From Sulfidibacter corallicola (GTDB taxonomy: Bacteria; Acidobacteriota; Holophagae; Acanthopleuribacterales; Acanthopleuribacteraceae), in NCBI RefSeq assembly GCF_017498545.1, contig NZ_CP071793.1, forward strand, positions 1,736,001 through 1,800,000: a stretch of DNA of 64,000 nt. The letters run 5' to 3'. Within the stretch, counting starts at the first letter, position 1; each line of letters begins with the position of its first letter. Positions 55,225 through 63,896 of the stretch are shown in pieces. The notes under the pieces are model-generated. The model worked only from the letters and a program-made list of their open reading frames with translations. It did not search any database and had not been told where the DNA came from. The translations under genes were made by a program, and so were the position numbers.

Positions 55225-56157
55225 ATGGATACTATGGCACATCGTGAATCTCGAGATGAATGGAACGCGGGCAAGGTCGCCCGGGCGGTCTTTTGGGAGG
55301 CCGTCCAGCATCCGACCACGCTCTATCCGGCGGCGGTTTCGGTGTTGTGCGGCGTCTACATGAGCGCCTTCGGCGTGTCGGCGGGGCCGATCAAAGGTGC
55401 GCTGGCCGGGGCTTTCGCGTCTTTGGGTTCCTGGGTCTTCCACTACTTCGTTCGCGGCGAGAAGCTGGCGGCCCGCATGGTCCAAAAGCAGTTGGCCGCG
55501 CGGGAGGATCGGGCCACCAAGGATTTCGAGGCCGAGTTGGCGCGTTTCGCGTCGATCGGATTCGCGGAGGGTCGCCAGGCCCTGCTGGAACTTCGCGAGG
55601 CCTTCGAAAAGTTGGACGGGTACCTGCGCCGTCAGGGGGCCAACCGCGACCACGGCACCATCGTACGCTTCCAGATGTTGGCCGCCGACTGTTACCGCGA
55701 GGGCCAGGTCCTGTTGCGCCAGGCGCGCGATATCCAAACCGCGTTGGTCCACGTCGATGCAGCCAAGCTCGTCGGCGAGATCACGAGCTGGGAACGCCAG
55801 CTCCAACGTCGTACCGCGGACGATGCCGCCGCCGGCGCCTTGCGCACGCGGATCGAGAGCCATCGGCGCCGTCTCGAGCAGGTCCGCCAACGCCAAGGCG
55901 CCGTCGCCGAGCTGCTGGCCGAGGTGGAAATCCTGGAGGCCGCGCTGGAAACCGCCTATTTGGAAGTCGTTGACCTTGTTGGCGGCAAATTCACGCCTGT
56001 AAGGACAGGAGAACACACGGCCGCGAGTTTGGAAAACGCGGTCAGCGCGGCTCGCCGAGTGGAAGACCGACTCCGCGGTTTGGAGCGGGGTCCGGACGAG
56101 GCCGCGGATGAAGCATATCTAGCCGCGGGGAAACACCAATCCCCACGGGACGGATGA
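55225..56157 (+). CDS. Membrane protein with cytoplasmic coiled coil
   Basis: A 310-residue protein (start ATG 55225 or 55234; no strong ribosome site). Two hydrophobic segments near residues 28-75 (TLYPAAVSVLCGVYMSAFGV; IKGALAGAFASLGSWVFHYF) form a probable helical hairpin. A long, charged helical region follows (LAARMVQKQLAAREDRATKD, FAEGRQALLELREAFEKLDG, RRRLEQVRQRQGAVAELLAE), likely coiled coil. There is no catalytic motif. It lies directly before the PspA-like gene, and both are coiled-coil proteins, so a membrane docking role for that protein is plausible. I do not recognise the family. Confidence 0.75.
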   Translation: MDTMAHRESRDEWNAGKVARAVFWEAVQHPTTLYPAAVSVLCGVYMSAFGVSAGPIKGALAGAFASLGSWVFHYFVRGEKLAARMVQKQLAAREDRATKDFEAELARFASIGFAEGRQALLELREAFEKLDGYLRRQGANRDHGTIVRFQMLAADCYREGQVLLRQARDIQTALVHVDAAKLVGEITSWERQLQRRTADDAAAGALRTRIESHRRRLEQVRQRQGAVAELLAEVEILEAALETAYLEVVDLVGGKFTPVRTGEHTAASLENAVSAARRVEDRLRGLERGPDEAADEAYLAAGKHQSPRDG

Positions 56158-56307
56158 GGCGCACGCGCCGGCACCGTCGACCCAAGGGGGCGATCTCGAA
56201 TCGCCGGCGATCGGCACCGCTGTGTTCGAATGTGCCGCGGCGCTTGGGACGGGTGTCCGCGCGGCCCGCGAAAGAGAACAAAGAGCCAAGAGAGGTGGAG
56301 GACTGAC

Positions 56308-57126
56308 ATGTCGACCGAGCAAGTAGGAATCTTTCGAGCGATTTTTCGATACTTCAGATACTGGAACTGGAAGAAGGCCCGCGGCATCATCGACGCCGCC
56401 GACAAGCAGTTCACCGGTTCGGTGGACGGCATCGGCGCCGCATTCGACATGCACCAGGACAAGGTGGTGCGCCAGTATCAGGAGCTGCGCGACGCGATTT
56501 CCGAGGTCGAGGCGGTCTTGGAAGACAAACGCCATCGGCTGGAGCAACTGAACCACGAAGAGGAAGACCTGTTGCAGAAGCGCGACGGGGCCCTGAACCT
56601 CGCCGAGCGGGCTCAGGCCAGCGGTGACGACAAGGGATATGACCAACACGCCAGCGCCTTCGAGCGGTTCCAGGTGCGCATCGAGGAAATCGAGCAGACC
56701 CAGGAGCGGTTGAAGCAGGAAGTCGGCGAAACCTCGAAGACGATGGATCGCTACATGTTGCGGCTCCAAGACATGCAGAACGAAATCCAGAAGTTGCCGA
56801 CGCAGAAGGCCGAGGCGGTCGCCGAGTTCGTGTCCGCCCAGCGGATCGTGGAACTCAACGACCGGCTGCAGGGTCTCGAGAGCAGCATCGACCGCGGACC
56901 GATTTCGGCCGTGCTGGAAGCCAACCGCAACCTGACCGCCAAGGCCCGCATTTCGGAGAAACTGGCGGGCACGGACATTCGCGTTCAGGACCGCGCCTAC
57001 GAGAGTGCGGGCCGGGTATCGACCGCGCGTTCGAAGATGGAAGAAATGATGGCCGCGCGCAGGGCCGAGAAGCAGGCCGCGGTGGCGGAGCCCGGCGTCG
57101 AGCAACAGGAGCGACCGCGAATCTGA
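56308..57126 (+). CDS. PspA/IM30 (ESCRT-III-like) coiled-coil protein
   Basis: A 272-residue protein. GGAGG 7 nt before ATG 56308 sets the start. An amphipathic N-terminus (VGIFRAIFRYFRYWNWKKAR) precedes an almost fully helical, charged body (AISEVEAVLEDKRHRLEQLN, HASAFERFQVRIEEIEQTQE, RLKQEVGETSKTMDRYMLRL). The pattern of membrane-binding helix, long hairpin and shorter distal helices is that of PspA/Vipp1, which coat and repair membranes. Identification rests on pattern rather than a diagnostic motif, so a generic coiled-coil protein remains possible. It is followed by an ABC transporter and an AAA+ ATPase, an arrangement not seen in the classical psp operon. Confidence 0.65.
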   Translation: MSTEQVGIFRAIFRYFRYWNWKKARGIIDAADKQFTGSVDGIGAAFDMHQDKVVRQYQELRDAISEVEAVLEDKRHRLEQLNHEEEDLLQKRDGALNLAERAQASGDDKGYDQHASAFERFQVRIEEIEQTQERLKQEVGETSKTMDRYMLRLQDMQNEIQKLPTQKAEAVAEFVSAQRIVELNDRLQGLESSIDRGPISAVLEANRNLTAKARISEKLAGTDIRVQDRAYESAGRVSTARSKMEEMMAARRAEKQAAVAEPGVEQQERPRI

Positions 57127-57358
57127 CGACCCGACACCCGAAAGGGGATGTGCCGGTCAGGCGACCGAACCGCGGGGGCCGGCACCGACGGCGTGGGGCG
57201 GGCCTCGCGCCCGCGAATCCTGGGCGCAGGTCGCAGTGGGTTTTCCTTCGCCGTGACGAGAACGCCGGCCGCCGCGGTGGCGCGGCCCGGCATTCCTGCG
57301 CGATCCCGCCGGTCGGGATCGCCAATCGCAATCGAACACAATCGAAAAGGAGAATGGT

Positions 57359-58432
57359 ATGTTTGCCAATCGTGGCTTATATGGTTTTGCCAAATGTTTG
57401 ACACTGCTGGTCTTGGGTTCCTTGGCCCTGACTCCGGCCATGGCCCGTGAAAAGTACGAGGTCGCCTGGTCGATCTACGTGGGCTGGATGCCCTGGCCCT
57501 ATGCCGAGGAGTCCGGCATTCTGAAAAAGTGGGCCGACAAGTACGACATCGAAATCGAACTGGTCCAGATGGATTACGTGGCCTCGATCGAAGCCTACGT
57601 GGCCGGTCAGGTCGATGCCTGCGTCATGACCAACATGGAATGCCTCAACATGCCGGCCGCATCCGGCATCGACAGCACGGCCTTGATCATCGGCGACTAC
57701 TCCAACGGCAACGACGCCATTCTGGTACGCGACAACATCGACGCCAAGTCCATCAAGGGCCGGGAAATCAGCCTGGTGGAATTGACCGTGTCGCATTATC
57801 TGCTGAACCGCTACCTGGAGAAGCAGGGCATGTCCGAGCGCGACGTGCGCATCCTGAACACCTCCGACAGCGACATCGGCCCCATCTTCCTGGCCGACAA
57901 GAGCCAGAAAGTGGTGGTGACCTGGAACCCGATCGTCATGCAGATCGAGCAACATCCCGGCATTTCCAAACTGTTCACCTCGGCCGACATTCCCGGCGAG
58001 ATCATCGACATGATGGTGGTCAACACCAAGACCTTGAGCGAGAACCCCGCGTTGGGCAAGGCGCTCACGGGTGCCTGGTACGAAGTGATGCAGGTCATGT
58101 CGCAGCGCGGCGCCGCCGCCAACAAGGCCCTGGCCCAGATGGCCGGGCGCGCCGAGTGCTCGCCGATCGAGTTCAAGAACCAGCTCAAGACGACCGCCAT
58201 GTTCTATACCCCCAAGGCCGCCATCGACTACGCGGGTGGCGAGGAGATCAAACGCAACATGGACTACGTGCGCGACTTCTGTTTCCAGCAGGGTCTTTTG
58301 GGTGAGGACGCACCGTCGGCCGACGTGGTAGGCATTCGCTTCCCGGACGGTTCGGTGCGCGGCGACAAGGGCAACGTCAAGTTCCGCTTCGACACGACCT
58401 ATTTGAAAATGGCGGCTGCCGGCAAGCTGTAA
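57359..58432 (+). CDS. ABC transporter substrate-binding protein (NMT1/SsuA type)
   Basis: A 357-residue protein; AAGGAG lies 7-12 nt before ATG 57359, followed by a signal peptide (KCLTLLVLGSLALTPAMARE). The binding fold shows WSIYVGWMPWPYAEESGILK, EIELVQMDYVASIEAYVAGQ and VDACVMTNMECLNM, typical of nitrate/sulfonate/thiamine-precursor type binding proteins. It closely recalls the family annotated as 'ABC transporter periplasmic binding protein, urea carboxylase region', but no urea carboxylase gene is present here. A hydrophobic-aromatic site is likely (WMPWPY). It is 68 bases before its permease gene. The substrate is unknown. Confidence 0.9.
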   Translation: MFANRGLYGFAKCLTLLVLGSLALTPAMAREKYEVAWSIYVGWMPWPYAEESGILKKWADKYDIEIELVQMDYVASIEAYVAGQVDACVMTNMECLNMPAASGIDSTALIIGDYSNGNDAILVRDNIDAKSIKGREISLVELTVSHYLLNRYLEKQGMSERDVRILNTSDSDIGPIFLADKSQKVVVTWNPIVMQIEQHPGISKLFTSADIPGEIIDMMVVNTKTLSENPALGKALTGAWYEVMQVMSQRGAAANKALAQMAGRAECSPIEFKNQLKTTAMFYTPKAAIDYAGGEEIKRNMDYVRDFCFQQGLLGEDAPSADVVGIRFPDGSVRGDKGNVKFRFDTTYLKMAAAGKL

Positions 58433-58499
58433 ACCCCGCGAAGCCCAGTGTTTCGCCACGCCCGCCACACCCAAGCGACCAATCAAAGGAAATCACGCC

Positions 58500-59303
58500 A
58501 TGTTCAATATGTATTGGAAGCCGAGTCCGCTTCAGTCGGCGCTGCTCTCGTCCGCCTTGTTCCTGATCTGTATCGGGGCCTACCTCTTCGTGTCGCACCA
58601 GCGCCACCAGGAGAATCCCAGCGACAAGATCATGCCCACCGTTTCGAAGATCGCGGACGGCGTGCAACGCACCGCCTTCGAGACCGACCGCAAAGGCGAG
58701 TACCGCCTTTGGATCGATACCTGGGCGAGCTTCAAGCGGTTCGGCATCAGTCTGGGCTTGATGGGGTTCGCCATTCTGTTGGGTCTGTATATGGGGCTGT
58801 TTCCCGTCGTCGAGGCCCTGTTCTATCGCTTCATGCTGTTCTTCGACAAGGTGCCGGCCCTGGCGTTGCTGCCGATCCTGTTCATCGTGTTCGGGTTGGG
58901 CGAGGTCTCGAAGGTCAGCCTGATCGTGCTGGGCGTGTTCCCCACCATCGCGCTGGACACCTACCTGCGAGCCAAGGCGGTGCCCGGCGAGCAATTGATC
59001 AAGGCGCGCACGCTGGGGGCCTCCAACCTGGGCATCACCTTTCGGGTCGTCTTGCCGCAAATCATGCCGGACGTCTTGAACACGATTCGGTTGAATTTCA
59101 AGGCGATGGTGTTGTTCCTGATCGCCGGCGAGTCCCTGGCCGCCTCGGTCGGCCTGGGCTACCGCATCTTCGTGGTGCGGCGCTACATCGCGATGGACAT
59201 CATCATCCCCTACGTGTTGTGGATGAGCCTGCTGGCGTTCACCGCCGATCTGCTGGTACGGCTTTGGATCAAGAAGGGTTACGCGTGGCATCGCGCGCAT
59301 TGA
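58500..59303 (+). CDS. ABC transporter permease (SsuC/TauC type)
   Basis: A 267-residue inner-membrane protein with about six hydrophobic helices. The cytoplasmic EAA loop, which contacts the ATPase, is LIKARTLGASNLGITFRVVL. Other family stretches are LFFDKVPALALLPILFIVFG and LIAGESLAASVGLGYRIFVV. The first helix is followed by an unusually long periplasmic segment (residues 30-75) before the transport core. It lies between the binding-protein and ATPase genes, 21 bases from the latter. Confidence 0.92.
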   Translation: MFNMYWKPSPLQSALLSSALFLICIGAYLFVSHQRHQENPSDKIMPTVSKIADGVQRTAFETDRKGEYRLWIDTWASFKRFGISLGLMGFAILLGLYMGLFPVVEALFYRFMLFFDKVPALALLPILFIVFGLGEVSKVSLIVLGVFPTIALDTYLRAKAVPGEQLIKARTLGASNLGITFRVVLPQIMPDVLNTIRLNFKAMVLFLIAGESLAASVGLGYRIFVVRRYIAMDIIIPYVLWMSLLAFTADLLVRLWIKKGYAWHRAH

Positions 59304-59323
59304 ACGAGGGGAGGGAAGTGCCG

Positions 59324-60262
59324 ATGAGTGGCAAGACCATGCTTCACATGGAAGATGTGTACGTCAGTTACCAAGACCGCCAGAAACGCGAGAACCTGAT
59401 CCTCAACGACATCGATTTCAAGGTCAGCGAGGGCGAGTTCATCACCGTCGTCGGCCCCAGCGGCTGCGGTAAGTCCACCTTGCTGCGCTTGATCCTGGGC
59501 GCCGAACGGCCCACCCGCGGCAAGGTCCTGCTGGACGATCGCGAGATCGAAACGCCCGACCGGCATCGCGGTATCGTGTTTCAGAAGTACTCGCTGTTTC
59601 CCCACCTGACCGTGCTGGAGAACATCGTTTTCGGCCTGAATGCACGGGATCCGAGCTTGCTGCGGCGCTTCTGGCGGCCGTTCAGGTTTCGGGAGCGACG
59701 GGCCCGCCACCTGGACGAGGCGCGCAGCTATCTGGATCGCATCGGCCTCGCCGGTTCGGCCCACAAGTTCCCGCACGAACTGTCGGGTGGTATGCGGCAA
59801 CGGGTGGCGATCGCCCAATCGCTGATCATGAAGCCGCGCATCCTGTTGATGGACGAGCCTTTCGGTGCGCTGGACCACGCGACGCGAATGGAAATGCAGC
59901 TCTTCATTCTGGAGCAATGGGAAGCCCACGGCATGACGATCTTCTTCGTGACGCACGACTTGGAGGAAGCCTGTTTCCTGGGCTCCCGGGTGGTGGTCCT
60001 GAGCCAGTACTATCAGACCGATGCGGGACCGGGGCAGGGCGCCAAGATCGTCGGTGACCTCGCGGTGCCGGGCGCCCATCCCAAACCCACCGATTTCCTC
60101 TACTCACCCGAGATGGGACAACTGGTGGCCCGCATTCGCGAAGAAGGTCTCGATCCCGATTATCTCCAGCACATTCGCGATTTCAATCTCACCCATCGCG
60201 ACGCGTTTCGAACCGTGAACGAAAGGGAGTGGAAGCAAGATGCCTGTGAAAAACCAGCCTAA
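59324..60262 (+). CDS. ABC transporter ATPase (SsuB/TauB type)
   Basis: A 312-residue protein starting at ATG 59324 after GAGGGGAGGG. Walker A is GPSGCGKST (about residues 45-53), Q-loop VFQKYSLFPHLTVLENIVFG, signature LSGGMRQRVAIAQSL, Walker B ILLMDEPFGALDH and switch H in FFVTHDLEEACFL. A C-terminal extension of about 60 residues (PGAHPKPTDFLYSPEMGQLV) goes beyond the usual ATPase core. It energises the permease next door. Its last 23 bases overlap the AAA+ ATPase gene, strongly tying that protein to the transporter. Confidence 0.94.
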   Translation: MSGKTMLHMEDVYVSYQDRQKRENLILNDIDFKVSEGEFITVVGPSGCGKSTLLRLILGAERPTRGKVLLDDREIETPDRHRGIVFQKYSLFPHLTVLENIVFGLNARDPSLLRRFWRPFRFRERRARHLDEARSYLDRIGLAGSAHKFPHELSGGMRQRVAIAQSLIMKPRILLMDEPFGALDHATRMEMQLFILEQWEAHGMTIFFVTHDLEEACFLGSRVVVLSQYYQTDAGPGQGAKIVGDLAVPGAHPKPTDFLYSPEMGQLVARIREEGLDPDYLQHIRDFNLTHRDAFRTVNEREWKQDACEKPA

Positions 60263-61967
60263 GTCGGGCCGACCGGCCTTTCTCGATCGCTTGAACGAGG
60301 CCTACGGTTTCCGCCGCAAGAACCTGGTGGTCCTGACCGGCGATACCTACGGCCTGTTCTGGAGCCCCGCGCGTCAGGCCTTCGTCTCGTTGGAACAGTT
60401 GGTGTTCGCCGAACTGGGATCCAAGTTCAACGCGGTTCGAATGGACATCGCTTCCGGTTTGAGTTTTCCCGACAAACGCACCGAGGCCGAAGTCTTTAGG
60501 GTCTGCGAATCCAAGGACGGGGTCTTCATTCCCTCCCATCGCATCAAATCCCTGCGCCGGATGCTGGAGAGCAGCACCCACAACCCCCTGCAGGCACTGG
60601 TGTTGTTGCAGGGCATCGGCGAGGCGTTTCAGCGCGTGCGCAGCCTGGAACCGGAGCTTCGGCCACTCTGTGCCGTGCTTCAGTTCAGTGGCGCCCTGTT
60701 TCCGACCGGAAACTTCGATCGGCTTTCGGAGCTGGATCGCCAGCGCCTGGTCTACTTTCTCAATTGGATGTCCGGTCCCGACTTTCAGGGCAGTCCCGAG
60801 CTGGTGCTTCTGGTGAACCACACCAAAGCCGAGATCAACCCCAAGATTTTGGCGCTGCCCAACGTGGCCCACCTCGAGATCAGCCTGCCGACCCGTGCCG
60901 AACGGGCCCACTTCGTCGATCACTTCGTCAAGAACCACACGACGCCGCGCATTGCCGGGGGACGTAAGGCGTTCGTCGAGGATACGGCGGGCCTGACCTT
61001 GAGCGACCTCGACGACCTGTTGCGCGTGGCCGAGGCGACGGGCAAGCGCATTACCCGCGATCAGGTGGTCGGCGAGGTGAACCGCATCGTGCAAACCCAG
61101 CTCGGCGAGATCGTGCGGGTCAAGTACCCGACCCAAACGCGCGCCGACATCATCGGCAATCACGAGACCACCCGCATTTTCGGCGAGTTGTTCCAGCGAT
61201 GCGAGGATGTGGAAACGGCGGTGCCGGCATTCATCGTGTCCGGCCCCAACGGATCCGGCAAGACCTTCCAATTGGAGTGTTTCGCGGCCGATTCGGGTCG
61301 GGTGGTGATCGAGCTGTCGGGCATTCGGGGCTCCTACTTCGGCGAAACGGATCGCTTTTTCGAGCTGTTGCGGTGGCACCTGCTGACGCTGGGCAAGATT
61401 CTGATCCTGGTGGACGAGGCCCACACGGCCTTCGGGTCGATCCACGGCGGAAGCACCCACCAGACCGAAAAGCGGTTGGCGGGCAACGTGATCAAGATGA
61501 TGAGCGACTCGCGGTTCTTCGGCAAGGTGGTTTGGGGCCTGATGACCTCGCGTCCCGACCTGCTGGATCCCGACATCAAGAGCCGGGCCCCCGTTCAGGT
61601 ACCGATCTTCGATCCCGAAGGCGAGGTGCGCCAGGCCTTTCTGGCCGAGATGCTGGATCGCAAGAACATCGCGGTGCCGGAATCGCAGTGGCCGGACCTC
61701 ATGGCGCGAACCGCCTACTACTCCGCTCGCGATTACCGCAACCTGACCACCGAGATCCTGGCCCAGCGACGGCATCGTCCGGAGCTGACACCGCTTGATG
61801 TGCTGAGTGGATGGAGCGCCAGCCGCAGCATCACCAAGCAGCGCGAACTGCAGTCCTTGATCGCGGCGCGGCACTGCAGCTATCCAGCGCTGCTTCCGGA
61901 ACGTTACCGAAGCCTGGGCGATGCCGAGATGGTCCAGCGCATCGAGGCCATGCGGCACCTGCACTGA
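60240..61967 (+). CDS. AAA+ ATPase with degenerate N-terminal half
   Basis: A 575-residue cytoplasmic protein; the start (MPVKNQPKSGRP) lies inside the ABC ATPase gene. The C-terminal half is an AAA+ module: Walker A SGPNGSGKT (about residues 334-342), a pore-loop-like GIRGSYFGETDRFF, Walker B ILILVDEAH (Asp 392, Glu 393), sensor-like VVWGLMTSRPDLLDPDIKSR with an arginine after it, and a helical lid. The first 260 residues look like a second NTPase fold without a P-loop: NLVVLTGDTYGLFWSPARQA, ALVLLQGIGEAF, LVLLVNHTKAEIN. So it resembles two-tier AAA+ unfoldases with one dead ring. Next to a PspA/ESCRT-III-like gene, a Vps4-like remodelling role is an attractive inference. Confidence 0.85.
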   Translation: MPVKNQPKSGRPAFLDRLNEAYGFRRKNLVVLTGDTYGLFWSPARQAFVSLEQLVFAELGSKFNAVRMDIASGLSFPDKRTEAEVFRVCESKDGVFIPSHRIKSLRRMLESSTHNPLQALVLLQGIGEAFQRVRSLEPELRPLCAVLQFSGALFPTGNFDRLSELDRQRLVYFLNWMSGPDFQGSPELVLLVNHTKAEINPKILALPNVAHLEISLPTRAERAHFVDHFVKNHTTPRIAGGRKAFVEDTAGLTLSDLDDLLRVAEATGKRITRDQVVGEVNRIVQTQLGEIVRVKYPTQTRADIIGNHETTRIFGELFQRCEDVETAVPAFIVSGPNGSGKTFQLECFAADSGRVVIELSGIRGSYFGETDRFFELLRWHLLTLGKILILVDEAHTAFGSIHGGSTHQTEKRLAGNVIKMMSDSRFFGKVVWGLMTSRPDLLDPDIKSRAPVQVPIFDPEGEVRQAFLAEMLDRKNIAVPESQWPDLMARTAYYSARDYRNLTTEILAQRRHRPELTPLDVLSGWSASRSITKQRELQSLIAARHCSYPALLPERYRSLGDAEMVQRIEAMRHLH

Positions 61968-62042
61968 CGGAGCTCTCCGGCTTCGTGCTCATCCGGAAAG
62001 GATCGCTTTGCAGCCGGAACTGGTTGCAAGCTTGGCGCTGGT

Positions 62043-63236
62043 CTAGTAACCCATCGAAAGGGCGCCGTAGCCGATGAGAAATGCGGGGATCGCGCTGTAG
62101 ATGGTCGCTTTGATGGCGACTCGGGGCGCGAGGGCAATGGCCGGAAACAGTGCATCTCCGTCGTTGCTGATGGCATTGGCGAGCTGAGCCGACAGCGGAA
62201 CGACACCGTTGATGTATAGGGTTGTCACCACGATCTGTGGACCACATCCCGGGATGAAGCCAATCACGATGGCCAGTAAAATACCGTATTGTCCGAGTTC
62301 CACGAAGTGGGCGTGTAAATCGAGGCCGGTAAAATACACCAGAAATTCATAAGATAAAAAACCAAATATGACCCACACCGACACGAAGCTCGTTTCGGCT
62401 ACGATGGTTTCCTTGAGGTACTTTATTTCAGAATGATCGGCAAATCGTGCGGACCACGAGTCCAAAGGTTGGCAGATCCAGACGATGATACACAACAAGG
62501 CACCGAAGAATCCCAACCACTTCACGGGCTCCAGGTGAGCCCAAGTTCCGAATAGTGGGTTCAGATCGAATTGACAGGCCTCGAGGATACCGATCAAACT
62601 GGCGGGGGCCAACAATGCGAGAAAGGACATCACCATCCACGAGGTGAGACGTGGAAAGTCTTTCGGGCCATCGCCAAGGGAGCAAGGCTCCGATTTCATG
62701 TAGTCGCGGCCGTGCAACCAGTTGATGGCGATCCCGAAAACAATGCCGGCAGCCAAACTGATACCGTATACCAACAGGGCAATGTCGGGTTTTCTGGAGA
62801 TTAACAAAAAGGCCGCATCACCCATCGTGGAAATCAGTACCGCGACCAGTGCCCCAAAACTCAATCCCCCATTCACGAACTGGGTTACTACGATAATCGC
62901 GCCACCGCACCCGGGTAACGCACCCAAAAACGCGGCCAAGGGTACCTGGACCGCACTGGAACCGTTCAAAAACCGGGTCAGATCCGACTTCAAATAGCGA
63001 TCCAACGAATAAAAACCGGCCAGGGTAAGGGCGACGAAAATACTGACACCTATATATGCGTCACTCAAGGTGTTCACGATCATGTTGAACATGGCCGGGT
63101 CATAGCGCTGGACGAAGAACAATAGGACCAACAGCACACAAAAAAGGGAAATGCCGTTGGGATAGGATTCCGGCACGGTGTCCAGTATGGGAAAGGCTTT
63201 GGACGCGTTTATTTTTCTCAATATCCAGGTGGTCAT
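62043..63236 (-). CDS. ArsP_2-type 10-TM heavy-metal / manganese exporter
   Basis: A 397-residue inner-membrane protein with about ten hydrophobic helices. The two halves each carry the family's glycine-cysteine motif: LGALPGCGGAIIVVTQFVNG followed by GALVAVLISTMGDAAFLLI, and GFIPGCGPQIVVTTLYINGV followed by QLANAISNDGDALFPAIAL. This internal duplication is typical of putative manganese transporters/heavy-metal exporters of the ArsP_2 family. It is convergent with the envelope cluster and separated from it by 75 bases. I saw no yybP-type riboswitch in the short leader. Confidence 0.85.
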   Translation of the reverse strand: MTTWILRKINASKAFPILDTVPESYPNGISLFCVLLVLLFFVQRYDPAMFNMIVNTLSDAYIGVSIFVALTLAGFYSLDRYLKSDLTRFLNGSSAVQVPLAAFLGALPGCGGAIIVVTQFVNGGLSFGALVAVLISTMGDAAFLLISRKPDIALLVYGISLAAGIVFGIAINWLHGRDYMKSEPCSLGDGPKDFPRLTSWMVMSFLALLAPASLIGILEACQFDLNPLFGTWAHLEPVKWLGFFGALLCIIVWICQPLDSWSARFADHSEIKYLKETIVAETSFVSVWVIFGFLSYEFLVYFTGLDLHAHFVELGQYGILLAIVIGFIPGCGPQIVVTTLYINGVVPLSAQLANAISNDGDALFPAIALAPRVAIKATIYSAIPAFLIGYGALSMGY

Positions 63237-63296
63237 TGAGTGATTGTCCTTTTCGCTCCGAATGTCGATCGAACTCTTTGGCCCAAGCCGAACCCG

Positions 63297-63896
63297 TTAC
63301 CTCTCTGCGTCTTCGACCGCGTCCGACACGAGGTCTACCTGACCCAGCGTCGTCATGTGTCTGTCGAACCCATCATCCGCGAGATCGCGACGTGTTGGCG
63401 TCACATCGGGCCTACCGTGGCGTAACCCGCAAATAGTGAACCCGTGGCCCGGAGCAATTCGCCCGCGGGTCTTCTGTCGTTTGATAGTAGGACTTGGTTT
63501 GGAGAATATCATTGTGATGCCACTATGAAAAAGACAGCGGGCGGTGATGGCACTTCGGACAATCAGCCCCATGTCGCAGAGGGCCCTGGATAGTTTTCCA
63601 TCACCGCCAATTAGAACCGTGTCCCCGTTTTTCGCGACTATGCGTTTTAGGAATTGCCCATAAACTCGATGTGTCGAAATAACGATACTGGCTTTTTGAG
63701 GAGCGGAATGGTTGGAGATTTTTTGGGCGCATACGAGTTGGTCATCTCGCAATATCGGGGGCATGTTGTGCCCTCGAACGCGATAAAACTTGAGGCCTAA
63801 CAGGTTACTACAGCGGATACACCACTCCCAAAGATTGTGGATAGGGACACTCGCCCTGTTTCGTCTGAACATTCTTGGTTGCCCAAATGTTTTCAA
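63297..63896 (-). CDS. Signal-peptidase-like (S26/S24) protein lacking the catalytic serine
   Basis: A 199-residue frame. Residues 30-125 resemble S26 peptidases: LKFYRVRGHNMPPILRDDQL aligns with the usual RGxSMxPTL motif, but Ser is Asn; the general base Lys is present in QFLKRIVAKNGDTVLIGG. SAITARCLF matches the family's later box. After about residue 140 the sequence looks non-homologous and basic, so the true protein may be shorter or the gene frameshifted. The frame starts at TTG 63896, overlapping the stop of the upstream partial gene (TTGA); ATG 63872 is an alternative. It is probably inactive as a protease unless Asn is a sequencing or decay artefact. Confidence 0.5.
   Translation of the reverse strand: MKTFGQPRMFRRNRASVPIHNLWEWCIRCSNLLGLKFYRVRGHNMPPILRDDQLVCAQKISNHSAPQKASIVISTHRVYGQFLKRIVAKNGDTVLIGGDGKLSRALCDMGLIVRSAITARCLFHSGITMIFSKPSPTIKRQKTRGRIAPGHGFTICGLRHGRPDVTPTRRDLADDGFDRHMTTLGQVDLVSDAVEDAER

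Noticed and set aside
58448..59323. N-terminal extension of the ABC ATPase frame giving a 604-residue protein
   Set aside because: It is an alternative frame across the permease gene; the ATPase family sequence begins at 59324 after a good ribosome site.
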